A DNA stretch of 64,000 nucleotides from Nautilus pompilius (GCA_018389105.1 JACATO010001128.1:773001-837000); one strand, 5' to 3'; shown: positions 1 through 14,721, numbered from the stretch's first letter. Numbers and translations: made by a program. The notes: a model not told the origin generated them from the letters alone.

Positions 1-227
1 AAATTTGGCACAGGTATGGGGGCTTGGCGGTAAAACAGAAGAGATGAAAAAAAGGATTTTTGTGTCTGGATTAGGTAGGAGGAACTCTGAAAGCTTATCT
101 GTTTTTATCACCATCACTTTGACGTTTGGCACGGGGTCAGGGAGGTTATCGGAGCTTTCGACTTGAAATAACAAAAGAAAACCGAAAAATGTGAAGAATA
201 AACAAACTACTGCATACTTTAGTAAAT

Positions 228-229
<2 letters not shown>

Positions 230-264
<35 letters not shown>
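230..264. repeat. (CA)n microsatellite
   Basis: About 17 uninterrupted CA units end in a short C run. It lies in intronic sequence of NCAPH2. Confidence 0.95.
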
Positions 265-266
<2 letters not shown>

Positions 267-685
267 CCTTAATATTTTTGGGGTTTTCTTTTTTGGTATT
301 TGTCAAATTTAATTAAAGTTTTGTTCAATGATGACAATGAAACGAACAATTCTAAGTATCAGGAGGTTGGGGTGACTCTTAGTATATGGGAATTTTGGCG
401 TACACTGATCTTAGCATGAAGGGGTGGGGGCTAGAATGGGAAAGAGATATGCTCTGTTCCCTATAAATCATTAGCCAGATTCTACTATGGCCTACATGTC
501 TTTATTGTTATTTACAAGTGGCCCCCTGTAAGTCTCTTTGCTGAACCGTTAGATCAGCGAGGCTCATGGCTTGTCTTAGTATTTTTGTTTTTCGGTGTTA
601 ATTTCTCTCTCTCTAAGTCCTTAGTCTTGTGGTATCATCATCTTTAAAATCCATGCTGTATATTTTGTAAAGGTTTCTGCTTGGT

Positions 686-841
<156 letters not shown>

Positions 842-1195
842 TTGCAGAACTATTTAAAAAAAGTTGGGGGAGAGGATAGAGAAAGAGATGAAAAATGCAA
901 AAGAGAGGATAGAACAGCTAGAAAAAGAAATTGAGGGAGGGGATGTAGAGAAAGAGACAAATGTAGACGGCTAACCTCATCAACAAGGGGATGTGGAGAG
1001 AGAGCTTGTAATGTTTAGAAAGGTTGAGACAGTTATCACCCACCTGTGACTTGTAGTCTGACTGCTGAAGCCATTATTCTGTTTTAAAAAAGAAGTTTAA
1101 TTGGTTTCGCAGGTATGTCTTTGTAATGTCGACAGAAGTTTATTTTCCAGATTTCTTTCCTCTAAAAAAATACTACTGTTTTATCTGTTCTACAG

Positions 1196-4100
1196 AGGGA
1201 GCAGTTGTATATGAGAAGCCGCCACAACACCTGGATTCAGAAGGTAGGTAGATACAGAATTTTGGGTTTGCTGTGATTTTGAGAGGTGTTGCGGTTAACT
1301 TCGTGTTCTGTAGTTGGCCGTGGCCGCTGTGCATCTACACTTGCCAAAATTATTTGACCCATGTAAAAATAGATTTGGTCTCTGGTTGAACATAGAAGTG
1401 AAATTATTGTCAGCCACTAACTGGTAAAAAGAAAACAAGCACTAGTGGTTGTCAAATATATTTGTACCAATTACCAAATGGCTGTTTGTTATCTCAGAAA
1501 ATGAATACTTAATGTGCACAAAATGAAAGGGTGCACAGTTCTTAATTACATTGTGCCTTTCGTTTTTATGAATTACTGCCAGGAAGCACTTTGGCATCAT
1601 GTCTATAATCTGTCTAGTCCAAGTTTTTCTAGTACTAATCTCCACAATGTTGCTTCATTAGTGACAGCCAATCTTTCTCTTTAGTGTCCAAGTGGTTATG
1701 AGTGTTCTCGATAGGATGTAGACACGGGCTCATGGTGGGCCGCTCCATCACTTGAGATTCCTGTTGTCTTTTTCATCTATTAACCTTGTACAAGTTTGAA
1801 GTTTGTTCTGGATCATCATTGTTTTGCTGTGTATAGGGGCTTCTAGTCATTCTAAATTCTTGGTGGACAGCATAGTAAACAAGAATATCATGACGGATTC
1901 TCTCGTTTATTATTCTGTTGTTTTAAGATTTCCGACCCCTATTGTAACAGATGCAACCTCAGATGGCAGTTCCATGTTTGACAGTATGGAAAATGCAGCT
2001 TTGGAATAGTTTCTTGCCTGCTCCCCCCCTCTCTTCTCTACCTGACAGCTTTCTTTTCTGTTCATTAAAGTTCCAGTGCATCTTGACCCCATTTCAGCTC
2101 TGATGCCCCATGATGTGATTTAGTGAAATATTCTGGATAGAAACTTTCCCGTGTAAACAAACCTTTTTTATTTTTTTACATAGTCTTCTGGCTACAGTTG
2201 GTTGGGAAATGTTCTTAGCGTGTCTGCTGGACTGTGAGTCGTCTGGTGATAATCACGCAGGCAGGAAAGCTTGGTTTAGTGACAGCTCTCTTTTCACCCA
2301 CAATGGTTCCACACACTGCCAGTTGATTGAAATCTCTCTCGCAGGATACGGATTTCTGTCTCATTTCAATGCTCTTCTGTTTCCATCTTTGCACCATTGG
2401 ATGATCCTCTGTTGTTATCTCCCTTACCTTTGCTCCTGGTCAAGACATTACACTAAAATATTAGTAACTGCGATTTTCATAATTTACATATTCCGTAAAA
2501 ACCCAAGAAAAGTGGCACTGCTCAGTTTACATTTTTAACCAGTCAGCATTATTTAAATCGTAAGGTTTCGAACTTCACAGCTAATTGATATATATATCCA
2601 TCATTACTATTACGCCAATCTAATTAAAAGTAAACCTAAACTGAGTAGCGTGTAAATCTAATATTGTTCTTAAAATTTGTCAAATAATTTTGGCAAAACT
2701 GTAAGTTCTACTTTATAATTTATAATTCAGTTTTGTTGCTAAAATCATAAAATACATTTTTAAATTAAATATTCTCATACTGGAACTCTGGAAATTTTCG
2801 TGGCTCTTTTGCAGTGGGAGTAGAAACGAGAATTGCGGTCAAAATGTATGGAGGTCACCGTTCTTGCACAACTGTGACGTATGTAACGTCATATGTGATC
2901 TTAACAGGAGAGTTATGACATCTTACGTGTTCGAAAAGTATCAAAAGTAAAAAAAAAAAAAAAAAAAATGTGCAGATTTTTTATTGAGTTAAAAAGAAAC
3001 AATGATTTTGGATGTGGATCAATTTAATTTTATTCGCTAAGAAATTTTGGTGTTTTAAAATTTCTTGTGTCTGCACACGCTGCTGGCTGATAGACAGCAT
3101 CTAAACCACGCAGTCAATGGCGTGACCTTTTAGCTGAGGTCGGTAACGGGTGAATGCTCATTTTTGAGGTTAGCGAGTTGGGCGGGGGTCTGGTGAAAGA
3201 ATTAAAGCCTTTCTGACCCCCTATCCTGCGTGGGGGCCAGCTGGTACAGGAAAAATTGGTGGCGGCGGCACCGTGATATGTGAGCAGTCCGTTTAATATG
3301 TAAAATGATAAGCTGGGCGGCGGTAAGTTGGGTGATTAAATGTGAAAAGTGTTTGCCGACGTAAAGCTTCTGGCCATGTTTTGATTCCAGTGAATGCTCA
3401 GATGTCTTCAGTGCCAGATGTCAAAGGCTGCAGCCTGTCAGGATTCGGTGGTGATGATCCGACAGCTGATGATGATGATGTAGAGAACATGGTAAGTGGC
3501 TCTGGAAGCATTTTTAGTTTTAATCCCTCTCTCTCTCTCTTTTTCTAACCCCCTTTTCTGTCATCAGCAAACCAATCACTGGCACAGATTATGTAGTGTT
3601 TAGAAACGCTCATTTTAGATCACGCAAATGAATTAGCATCTCTTGTTGAAAGCATCATAGGTTGATATTTAGGGCAGTGGAAAATAAACCGATGTAGCAT
3701 CTAGTTTTTGTTTGTTTTTTTCTTTTTTGTCTAAATCAAATAAAGAACATTCTTCTGTCTGTCTGTCTCTCTTTCCAGGCTGATGTTCCATTGGCTCTTC
3801 AGCGATCGAAAAGAACTTGTCAGACGGTAAAAGCTGCTCCTGGAGTCATCAAAACGGTGAGCAAGTTCAGCTGTTTCAAATTTCAGATTTGCGCTGGGTG
3901 TAAATTTTTCTGTCCAACCGAAGGAATCTCAGAATTTACATTTCAATATTCGACAGAAATTTCTCTCTTGGATGATCTTTTGCAGTTATAGACTTGGATG
4001 TGGGATTTCGATGTTACATTGTCAGTACTTTATCAACCGATGCCAATCAGTGTGTTCACAAATATAAGAACAAAAGCATTCTTGATAAGATTAAATTCTG

Positions 4101-7100
4101 TACAAAATTCCACTTGATGCAAAAAATAAGTAGGATATATGCAACTTTGCAATGTTTTCAGCTATTTTTATGCACAAGAAACGAGTACACTTAAATGTTA
4201 TATATTCTGACTCCAGCTCGCATCCTTAAAGACACTATTGTAGTTTACAAATCCATTTTAATTTATCATCATCATGTTATTTCTGCAGTATGTATGTTAT
4301 GCTTATTATGATTCTTGCTTTCTGAGTCCTGTCCTGGCCTGGGACTTTAGGAGGACACAGATTCAGGTCCTCTGCAGTCTTACAGAAGTTGTCGTACAGG
4401 ATCTGCTGCTGTAGCCAGAGTCTGAAGATGCAGTGATGTTTTAATGATAATTGCCATTGCTGGTTCACTTCTGCAAGCATCTTTTGTGTGGCTGTTGCTT
4501 TCCAGTCACATAATACAGAAATGCTGTGGACAGGAACCTTCTATATGATAACAAAGCCTGTTATGGAGCTTCTTGATGTTGGACCACCCATTGTGATGAG
4601 TGCCATCAGACTGTTGTTTTGGCAGTGATGGCATCAGATGTGTTTATATATATGTATATACATCCAAAAAAAAAAAAAAAAGATGGCTGAATGAATGTAT
4701 GGCTAGCTTTTGCTAAAATTTATTGCTGCTAATTTTAATGTTAATTACATATCTATCTATCTTTTTCTTTTTCAAATGAAACAGGACCCCTGGGCCTTAC
4801 TAGATCCCCATAATCCTGGAAAAGCTGTTGAAAAACCATTCAGGAAAGGTAAAAAAAACAAAAAAACCTGCACTACTCTTAAAGGGTCTGCATAGGGACA
4901 GAAAAAAAAGAGGGAGGGAGGAAAACCATATGGCAACAAATGAACAATGTTTTCAACAGCACTGAGCAAATTAATGTGAACAGGGTTTTAAAGTTGACCA
5001 AACAGCACACACTTTGAAGACTGGGACGAACCTTAATATTTGATGGGATCACCTTTAGCTCTGGTAACATCTTGAAGGGTGTGGAATACACCAGCTTTTC
5101 ACAGATTTTCCTTATTTATTTGTCATGAAACTAGACTTAAATGACAGACCTTGTAGTTTTTCTTTAGTTGTATGATCCAGTTTTTGAAGTCAGGTCTTAC
5201 GTACAGCCTGTGGATTTTTATCTGGGTTCAGATCTGGCGAGTTTTATCGGCCAACCTGAACAGCTGATGTTGTTTATCCTCATCACATTATGATGTGTGG
5301 TGTAGAGCAGATCTTGTTAGAAAACCGTGTTTGGGGACGTTTTCAGCAGTTCTGGTTTGATATGGCCTTCTAGAACCTGGGCACCTTTCTTGCTATTCGT
5401 CATGCCTTGTGTGGGTATTAATGAGCCAATTCCTTGTGCAGAAAAAACAGCCCCAGAGCATTTTCGCTCCTGGCTGCCTCAGGGTTTGATTATAGTGAGA
5501 GCTGGTGGCGGGTTCACCAGATGAGTGGTGTACGAATCGACGTTGGTGACCTTGGACAGGAAAATAACATATTGCGCCAGTCTTTTGACCAACCAGCGTA
5601 TTTCTGGGCTTGTGGGTAGCGTTTTTCCCCCTTCATTTTAGTTGGAACTTGTTTTTTCATAGGTTTCTTGGCTTGGCGCCCCACCTCAAGCAGTTGATGA
5701 TGAAGATGCCTGGTCACCTGCTGCTGTTAATTCCTGGATGCACATGCCACTAGTTTTTCAGGGACCCTACTTGGTCATTCGTACTAATTTTGCATCATCG
5801 CCGAGTGATGTTTTTCGTTTTCTCCTGCATTTACCTTTTTCTTGATGGGGATATTGAGCCTGTGGTTTGTTTGTTTGTTTCTTAATAATTGCATCGACTG
5901 CTCCCCCCACTGACTTTGACTTCATTGGCCATTTTCTCTCTGAGAGAAATCTGTTCGTTCAAAGTGATTGGCTTAGTTCTTTCCCTTGCTGTAATGTCCA
6001 TAGTTGACTCACGAGCACAGAAAGAATGCATCACACGTCTGATGGCTGATAAGAGTATAATAATTAACCAAGGCAGAAACTGAATGACAAGCCCAATATC
6101 AGAAGATGACACAATAATGCATGTGTACTGTAAATGATCAGTTATTAAAATGCAATATTTAAGTAACTTTCATTGTTTTTCATGATTGCATTAATTTACA
6201 CTATACTGTACTTGTCACTGATAATATAGAAAATGTTTTGCTTGAACTCTTCAGTGGAGCAAAGATGAATAACATTGAAATAAGAACACAAAATAAAACT
6301 TTATCATCTGAAATGTCTGAAATTGAAAGTATCATTCACCCAATGAGGTGAAAGACTAGCAGTGCTTTCTAGCGAATGTTTGCATCGTTATGCTTCCTGC
6401 AGGGTTGTCTCCATTGTAGACATGGGATAAAGACATTTTGATGTTACCTTGGTAATTTTCCACATATGTTACACACACATGCAGACTTTCAATATGTCCA
6501 CCGTGCTTGACACTTTTGTTGGTTGACTCAGAATCTGATATTTTTACTATCTTTTGAATTATCTATGCATTCAAATGGCACACAGCAGAGCACACCTTCA
6601 TGTGTGAGTAATCTTGATGATGGTTTGTCCCTGCATTTGGTAAGTATCAAAGGTTTGAAGTTCTCTTGAAGATAATGATATAGGTTAGGTTAACAGAAGA
6701 AAAAATATTTCAACTAACTGGGTAAATTAAGCCTGGTTATTAACAGTTCTAGGCTTAGAGGTAAAACCTGGGCTCTAAACTTCATGTAGATTTTTTTAGA
6801 AAAAAGCTGAAGAATTCTCAATTTCAGTGTGATTGTTTCATGTTCAGTGATAATTTTTGGTTTTGTTTATGATGGCCATATTCCGCCTATGAAAATACCA
6901 AGTTGTTGGGTTGAATGCTTATGGTAGGATGTTCAATTCTTCAGAGCTTTTAAAATTTTGCAGTTCTCAAATCCTGGTTCCTATGGTGTTCTCTCCATTC
7001 TTTATTTCTGGATCCAGCTTAACTATAGTTAAAGGGCATAAAAATGTTTTTTTCAGGAAAGACATTCAGTCTGCCAGCCGGTTTGCAACAAAAGAACAGT

Positions 7101-10100
7101 AAGAAAAGAAAGAAAACAGCGGAGGTGAGAAAAACACTGGAGCCAATCTCAGACTTTCTGACAAAGGCATGTAGGTATCAGTAAAATTAAAAAAAAAATA
7201 CATATATAAGTTTTAAATCATTTAAAAAAATTCTATTTTTAATGTTTAAATCTTAACTGAAAACAGGTTATCCTTGCAAGAGGCTGTGGCCAGATAATTC
7301 TGGCAATGGAAAGGGGAGGCAGGCACCACAGGGTCATCTGTGGACAGATAAAGCTCTCCAGGGATATCCTACTTTAATTCTTTTGATTAGTGGGTGAAGA
7401 CCAACGAAGAGCAGGTTGGTTCAGAACAGGAAATGCTGCAGTTGTAAGAAAAAATTTGGATCAAAGAGGATTGCTGTCGTCACGATGAATGAGCTAATCT
7501 GCTTTTCAGGTCCCCTAAATAGAGTATTTCTTCAATGTCACCAAAAGGTATGCCGAAAAGCAATTAGCAGAGGCAAAGTAGAATCACTTGCATCACACAG
7601 TGATAATGAATACTGAGTAAAAAGAAAGTTGATGGTGTAGTGATCAAGTGGTAGACTAAGAGACTGCTGCATGGCGTGCCAGTTTGGTTACATGTCTGTT
7701 AAGCTTATTCTGTGTGTTTGGGTGGTTTTGATTTGAAGCCAGTGGTCGCCTTCTGCATTTCATTTCTCGTTAACACAAGTGTTTTCTCACCCTTGAGGTG
7801 CGACCGGGCTCTTATTACGTTTTTGAGCTATTATTCCAAGAATCTGAATAGAATTGACTTTCTTCACAAGTCTGCGTTTGGGCAGATGCAGGTGAGTTAT
7901 GTTGCTAACTATTTTTCTTTAGAAAAGTTTAGTTTGTAATTTATAGTTTGGGTCATTAATGATTTCTCAGAAAGGTTCATCAGTAGAAAGATTGAATTGA
8001 GAGCTAAACTGTTAGGTAAAAGATAGTTAAATTCACTAATTACTTTCAGTTTTAGCAGATTATTAACTGCAGATGAAAAAAATGATTGCTCACATAGCAT
8101 CTCATATACTCTGGAGTTCACCATCTTGAGGTTTTGATCCATACAGCTCATCTTGCACATCTATGACACACATGAAGTTTGTGGTCTTCTCGGCAGGAGA
8201 GTTATGCCTTGTACATTTGAATGACTTTTTTTTTCTTAATTCAGCAAGGGAGGTAAAGATTTATATGCTATATTTATCTGATTACCTCCCTTTCCAAATT
8301 CATATTTGGACAAGATGTTATGGGTGTGGTAGTCAGTCATGAATTCAAACTGCAGATGAGAATCTGTGTGATTATATAATTTCTATCTGTTTACTACTAA
8401 GAATTAAAAAAAAACTAAAAAGTGGTGTTATTGGACCTCGTTTGGAGGTCTGGGTGTTGAAGTTGCTCTCTGGAACGTGATCCATTGTTGTATGTGTTGT
8501 CATGCTTCAGTATGTCAAACCCCCCCATCTTTTCCTCCTTTCAGTTTTTTCTCATGAGCATAAACTACCCAAAGCCCCAATTAAAGCGCTGTGTCTCAAG
8601 GAGTTTACAGAACTGTACTGGGCCGAGTTGAAGAGCCGCCAGGCCAAGAAACAGTCCCTGAGAAAGACCCTGGTAAGGCTGCCCTGTGCTTCTCGAAAAG
8701 TCTTGTCTACTGTTCTACTGTGATGGATAGTAGATATCCCTGTCTTTCATATGTTTTCTTTTATTTTCCCTGCCTCAATCCTACTCCTCTCTCTCTCCTT
8801 TTCTACCTCTTCTTTCTCCCTCTCCACATGCAATTCTCTCATAGGCATTTACCTTCTGTCTGTAAAATGTATCTTAAGATTAGTACAATTACATCATATA
8901 AGTCACCTTTATCAGCTTTCCACTTAAGTCAGCGGCATAACCCCTTCCCCTTATCAAATCAAAGCAGTAGACTTTAGTGGGGCTGACAACAACATGCTAT
9001 ACACGCAATTATTTTCATGATTGTTGAACTTATTTCTGATCAAATGCTTTGTTTACTTTCCGAAATTATGCTCTTGAATCACAAAAGTGGTGATGCTGGG
9101 AGGTGATCAGAGAGTGTTCTCCTAAAACTACAAAAGTTGGAGCTGCCATATCAGTCAGTGGGGTTTACAAGGTGACTAGCTAAAGTTTTCATCTACAAAC
9201 AAAGAAATAGGAATAGCCAGCTGATCAGAAGCTCACTTAAATTATGTGGCTTTAACATGTACCCTTCATTAGAATTTTACTATCTGTTGCTTTGGTTTTC
9301 ATTAGAGTAGCTATGACTTCTGCATCTCTTTCCTTCCTTCCCTCCCGTCCCCTTAGGTTGCATTTGTTTTGAAATTTCTGAATGTATCATTTCAGGTGAA
9401 AGTTGAGCATCAGAATCTCTTGGATAAGAATGAGGAAGAGGATGATGCAGTATCAGGTAACAGATTATGTGCGGTAATATAAATGTTTGTCAGTATTCCA
9501 TCTTAAGGTGACTAATCGTCATTCTTTGAAAAAAACTTACTATAGGCAGCAAATGATTCAGAGCCACTGAAAGTACACGCATCTTTCATTCTTTCTCCTG
9601 AGGAGTAAGGGATCGCAGAATCTTGTTGCATAGCTGAAACTCTGTTGTCCAAAACGTTGGTGATGATACAGGGTGCCAGAAGACTGCACCATTTACCATT
9701 GCGTGATGCACCGGTGTTGGTGGTCAGTTGGGGATGAGCACTAAACCAAGCGAGGTTAGAGCTGTTCAGCTACTTGTTGGAGAGGAGGAGACAGAAGCTG
9801 CCAGCAAATAAGTTGGAAAATTTAAAAAAAAAAAGCAAACAAGTTTCATTTGAAAGTTTGTGATTTGTACAAACACAGCTACCTCTGTTTACGTTTGTTC
9901 ACGCTTATCTTTAGGCATTTGTAACTCTGCATCATGTGATGACGGTGGATAAGATCTCCCAGAGCTTACCTGTGCCTGAATGGATTATAGTGCGTGCACG
10001 TCTGTGCCCCCTTCTCTCTTGTAAAAAAAGGTATGCTGGATTCAAGATTCCTCGTCATATTCAAAGATGTGGTTAAATTATGCATGAAAATCGTTAAATT

Positions 10101-13100
10101 TCTGTATATTTATACCTGTTGATAATTCCCGCTATAATGTTTGCTTTATTATCATTTCATTCCATTTTTTCATTTTTTTTAACTCATTTGGCAATAATTT
10201 CAAAAGTTATCAGAATCAACATCGCTGTTCAAGAGACGGCCAAAGTGCTGAAGACTTTTGAACTTGTATACGTTCCATTTGAAGATGTAGTTTCAGTTGA
10301 ATTCCAATAATTCATAAAACTTGAGGGGCATCCGAAAATGACACCTGTTGCTTCCACTATCAACTTTTGCAGAAATCTTAGCCTCATCACCAAGCTTCCT
10401 TATAACTTTCGTTTGTATTGCGTTGTACTGACTGCTGATTGCGAATGCATTAGACATTTGAAAATAACTATGCATTTTCCCTTTTATTTTTTAACCTGTA
10501 ATTGATTTTCTTCAAGCTAATGTACAGGTAGTAACTATTTCCTCGTATGTCAATTTATGTATGAAAGGAGGACTGTTTTGTCGGTGAATTTATGATTTTT
10601 TACCTGTCATTGCGCACGCTCTGTATTCTGTCATGTTGTGATTGACAGATGTTTGTGGTGGCAGTGAAGATGGTGAGGATAATCTGGAGGGGGGACTGGA
10701 ACCCTTCAGTGATAATCTGGGAGACGAGTTGTTCGGAACAGACACGGCCTCCAATTTTGGGAATGTACCAACAAGTAGATTAAACCAGAGGCGTAAGTTT
10801 TACAGTTTTGGTACTGAAATTTTGGATATGGATATCATCAGATTGCTTCTGCTCTTCGAGTTACGGTTTGCATTAACTCTTTTAAAATTCTTTTAAGGTA
10901 GCAAGATGTACCAAACCAAGGAAAAGTTATCGGCAAAAAAAAACAAAAAAAACACACACACACACACACAGACACAGACAGACAGACAGAGGTTTAGGGT
11001 GATGGAATAAAGGAAAGAGCTACTTTTCCGATTACACAAGTTGGCATGCTTTCTTGTCGAAAAGATAAACTTGCATTTGCTGCTTAGAGATTTTTAAAAA
11101 AATAGAAAAAAAAAAAAAAAATGTAGCCATTTCCATTGTAATTTGGCCCTAACCTGCCGATCTGCATACTTCTAGACACAGCGGATGATTGACTGTCTGT
11201 GGGCTGCTCCTGCTTTCTCTTTGCCGTGTGGAGGTCGTTCAGCCGTTCGGTTTGTTGGGACGGAAAACAGGAACTGGGCAGACCGTTTCTCCAGATGGGA
11301 AAGCCGAAGCAGCATGTGGCTCCTTGCTGGCCAAACAGTTACCTTATGGTTTTTCATACTTCAAGCTATTACAAGCACATTTTTTTGTAATACAGTGCTA
11401 TACATTTCAAACAACTTGGTGTGCCCTCTGGTTTTAGCCCTGCTGGCCAGATGGGTTAACTGTGCACTGTGCTAGCCCTAGGATAGAACACTTGCATTCT
11501 TCCTCTCTTGACTACAGGAGACTTTGGATGGTTGGGGTGGATGCCATTTTAAAAAAAAAAAAACAAAACAAAATTACCGATAGATAGATAGGAGTCGCTC
11601 TTGCAGAGCGGTGAAAGAAATGCCAAACGACCAAGATCCATCATGAACTGAACTGCAGCTGTAACCTTGACAAGTGAGCGTGCTACGTGCTACACTTCCT
11701 GCAGTTTTAGCCCCCCCCCCCACAGTGACTGGTGTGACCGGTTCTAAAAACAGAATGTCCATATATATATATATATAAATGACTAAATATTGCAATGTTA
11801 TGCAATCAAGAAATTCCAATGAAAACAAGTCTGTGTATAAGACAAATGCTAGTACAGTGAAATGTGCCAGTAGTAACCATTGTTGAGATCTTGTGCTTGG
11901 TGTAAATTATTTTTAAGTGTGGAAAAGAGCGATGATGTGAATTTAAGCGGCAGCCATGTCCAGCGAGTGGTCCAAAGTTCCAGAACACGTTAGCACTGTT
12001 GGTTTACTGTTAACTCTTTCCAACAACAAATGGTGGCTTGAAAACATGCTACACTGCATTGTTAATATGGTAATTTCTATGAGGCGATCTGAAGTGCCTG
12101 ATTTTGACTCTCTTTTTTTTAGTTAGTACCACAGTTTTATGTTTCTTCTCTTTTCTTTTCAGGCAGCGGTCTGAATATTGAAGAGGGTCTCGTGGTTGAC
12201 ACTTATGAGGCTCTTGTTCAGAAACATGTGGTAAATGCTGCCAGCTTTTTTTTTTTAGTTGTTGTCGTTGTCATCTCTCAGCAAAGATAGCTCTATATCT
12301 TTTCTACTATTTAGCATAAGGGTGGATGTCTGTGTACTCCCTAATTAGCTGACTTTTCTATTATGCAAGTGTTGGGTGTATGCATCTAAATATTACAGTG
12401 AACTAAACAATCCACTATCTCCTAATTAGCATAATGTATCGTAAATGCATTGGGCGAGGTTGGTGTATATCCTAATAATGAAGGGATGGTGACTAATAAT
12501 GTTCTGTACCCCGATTGTTTTCAGGAAGCTTATATGATCAGTGCTGAACAGTATGCCCAGATTACAGATCTGTCCAAAAGAATCTCAGAATGGAAGGAGA
12601 AAATCATCCCTCGGCTCAAAGAGGAGGTAAATTCAAAATACATTACAGATTTCCTGCACTTTAACTGACACCTTTCTTAAGGCGACCTTAATGTAAGTTA
12701 GTAGCAAATGATGTCGGGGAAGCGTAGAAGAAAATCAATGATATCCAAAACAGTTGGCAATAGAACCGATTTAAAAGACTGATGTCATCCATGAGAAGTT
12801 GCGTAGATGAAATACTGAGGAGGGAAAAGCATTTGACAGTTCTGTTCCTAATGTGTTGTTTGGACACTGGTCATCTTTAATTTCGCTGAAAGTCATCAGC
12901 TACAGGTTTTCATTCTTTCTCTCAGTAGCAGGAATTTGTATGAATGTGCATGGAGGAGTGAGATAGACTGTTAAGGGGAGACCACTTCCGAGTCCTAATT
13001 TCTTTATTTTTTGAAGATATCTGCATGAAACTTGGTGGACAGCACCTAGACATCCAACAGATTAAAAAGCACAAAGTTTTTTTTTCTTCTTTTTTTTTTC

Positions 13101-14721
13101 ACCTGGACTAGACTGTAACCATGGTAATAATGGCTAACTCGTATACTTGTTAAAATCATGTAAGCCAAAAAAAAATAAACACATGGAATTTGTTAAGTGA
13201 TGCGATCACTGTAATTCTGTGAGAATGTATTTCAGGCATCAGTTGGTGGTGTCGTTTTCAGGACAAGTTACCTACTGCATATTCCCTCCGGAATGAATGT
13301 GACTTGGTATTTCAAAAATTGGTGCAAGGTAACATTTCTAAATGTTTCAACTCGTTCCATTCAGTTTTTGAGCAAAAAACCCCACCCTCGAACAGTTCAA
13401 AAATCATTCAAAGCTCGTTGAAACTTGGAGCAACTGGCCTCGGTTTTCTAGCCGTGAGCCTCGTCTCAGCAGTGTATGCTCACCGCCATCGAGTCGTCCA
13501 CTCTTCTACTGTGTCAAGCCCGGTACTCTGTCTTCTCAACAGTCAGATTTTGCTGTTCCTATTAGTGTTTACAGCCATCGCAAAGATGGTACTTCACGCT
13601 TTCTCACAAGAAATGTGCAACAATTTACTAGAATTTTGGGAACAAAGGCTGCTTTTCTCTCTCTCCTTTTTAGAGGAGTTTAAAGCCAAAGGAAGTGACA
13701 AGCGTTTGTTGCGTGACTGGTGATTTAAAATTGGAGGAAATAACTTTGGAATGAGAAAGAGAGAGAGCATCAGTCAGTCAGTCATTCAGTTGCAATTTAC
13801 AAAATCCTGAAAAATCTCTTTTTCCTTACTTCTAAACTTTTTATCGGCAGGAGATGCACGGTCCATTTGATATACATGAGTATGGAACACAAATCCTTAA
13901 CAGCTTAACGGAATGTTCCAGCGTCCTGTTTTCCAAGATTGTGGCGGGGAAACCAGTCTATGAAATCAGCAGGTTGTTTCTCGCCTCACTGATGTTGGTA
14001 ATGAATTGATTTTTAAATGATTTTTTTTTTTTTTTTACTGATATCATTTAATTACTTGTACAGTTTGTGTAGAATTTCCATTTTCAATAATGGCATCCAT
14101 GAAAATTAAAATGACTGGTTATGGGAATCTTTTTAAATGATTAGTCATCGTGCTTTAGGGAACATCTGTAATTTAAGGGAACTTGATAGTCAGCAGCGGA
14201 TATGGTTGCCTGCGTTAATAACGACAGGAATCGTTAAAACTATTTTCTTTCAGATTGATTCCTTACACACACGACTAAAGCAAAATTCCACTTAACTACC
14301 TGTTTTCTTTGTACGCATTTATCTTCCTGTCATTAAAAATAGATACCTTATAAATGTCAGTAATTGCAAACAACTTCCATGCAGAGAGAGATGTCCTTGA
14401 CTTTATTGCGAATGCATCCATAGAAACGTGTTGGTGCAGTAAAGAGGTAAACAGAAGCTGGTGGCTTAACGAACAAGGGAGCAATCAAAACCTTCATAAA
14501 CACCCATTTGATCCACGTTAATCTTGTCAGAAATAAGAGATGGTAAAACCTGCTGTTTGTTTGTCTTTGTTTTTCAGGCAAATACACGAAACATTGACAT
14601 TAGTTGTCCTGCATTTTTAGAGGAAGGGATGGACAAAATGCAGATAACACTTTTGAGCAACAAGCGGCATTTTCAGGAACTTGGGGAATACAAGGTGCCT
14701 TCGCTGGCTGCTAGTAAATAA
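1196..14721 (+). CDS. NCAPH2: Condensin-2 complex subunit H2 (5' partial, 12 exons)
   Basis: This is the kleisin-family subunit of condensin II, which bridges the SMC2/SMC4 heads and works in mitotic chromosome compaction in the nucleus. Exons, all with GT/AG borders and matching phases: 1196-1243, 3391-3491, 3779-3856, 4785-4848, 7057-7170, 8545-8672, 9396-9456, 10649-10792, 12163-12230, 12525-12626, 13851-13997 and 14578-14721. They give 398 residues. Recognisable blocks are DPWALLDPH with a following PFRKGK (as in vertebrate DPWQSLDP...KPFKKGR), FTELYWAELK, an acidic linker, TYEALVQKHV, and a C-terminal block with PFDIHEYG, the ISRLFLASLMLANT region and a final YKVPSLA. The first exon (GAVVYEKP) resembles the RGAFMLEP segment of human NCAPH2, so roughly the first 200 residues are missing before the window. 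The exon 1 assignment is the weakest; the C-terminal exons are strong. Introns are 0.3-2.2 kb, and one holds a Tc1-like fossil. Confidence 0.93.
2415..2426 (-). repeat. GGGAGATAA dispersed motif copy
   Basis: TTATCTCCCTTA on the plus strand is a copy of the GGGAGATAA motif. Other exact copies are near 19001, 19651, 23333, 41509, 45682, 46727 and 46755. See findings. Confidence 0.6.
4880..6112 (-). mobile_element. Decayed Tc1-like transposon in NCAPH2 intron
   Basis: Read on the minus strand, broken frames keep the order of a Tc1-family transposase. From 6.1 kb down they are an N-terminal helix-turn-helix-like part, then RKTSLGDDAKLVRMTK near 5.8 kb. Next comes a conserved block with KRY, QAQKYAGWSKDW and NMLFS at about 5.55-5.65 kb, matching the family's RL-A-WT-DW-VLFSDES core. 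The C-terminal end near 5.0-5.1 kb (ICEKLVYSTPFKML) resembles the family's terminal LV-SMP-R motif. Stops and frameshifts are frequent, and the acidic residue expected after FS is lost. It is an old dead copy; terminal repeats were not resolved. Confidence 0.75.
7636..7700 (+). repeat. Possible degenerate tRNA-like SINE fragment
   Basis: TAGTGATCAAGTGGTAGAC looks like a tRNA A box, and CCAGTTTGGTTAC about 30 bases later looks like a weak B box. It lies in an NCAPH2 intron. The match is short and could be chance. Confidence 0.3.
10951..10991. repeat. (CA)n/(GACA)n compound microsatellite
   Basis: A CA run passes directly into GACA units, inside an NCAPH2 intron. Confidence 0.9.

Noticed and set aside
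3060-3340. Relatively G-rich block in an NCAPH2 intron
   Set aside because: No repeat ends, box motifs or coding signal could be supported.
13304-13723. 139-codon plus-strand frame in an NCAPH2 intron
   Set aside because: It sits between two phase-0 exons that join directly and match the family; the frame has no similarity to NCAPH2.
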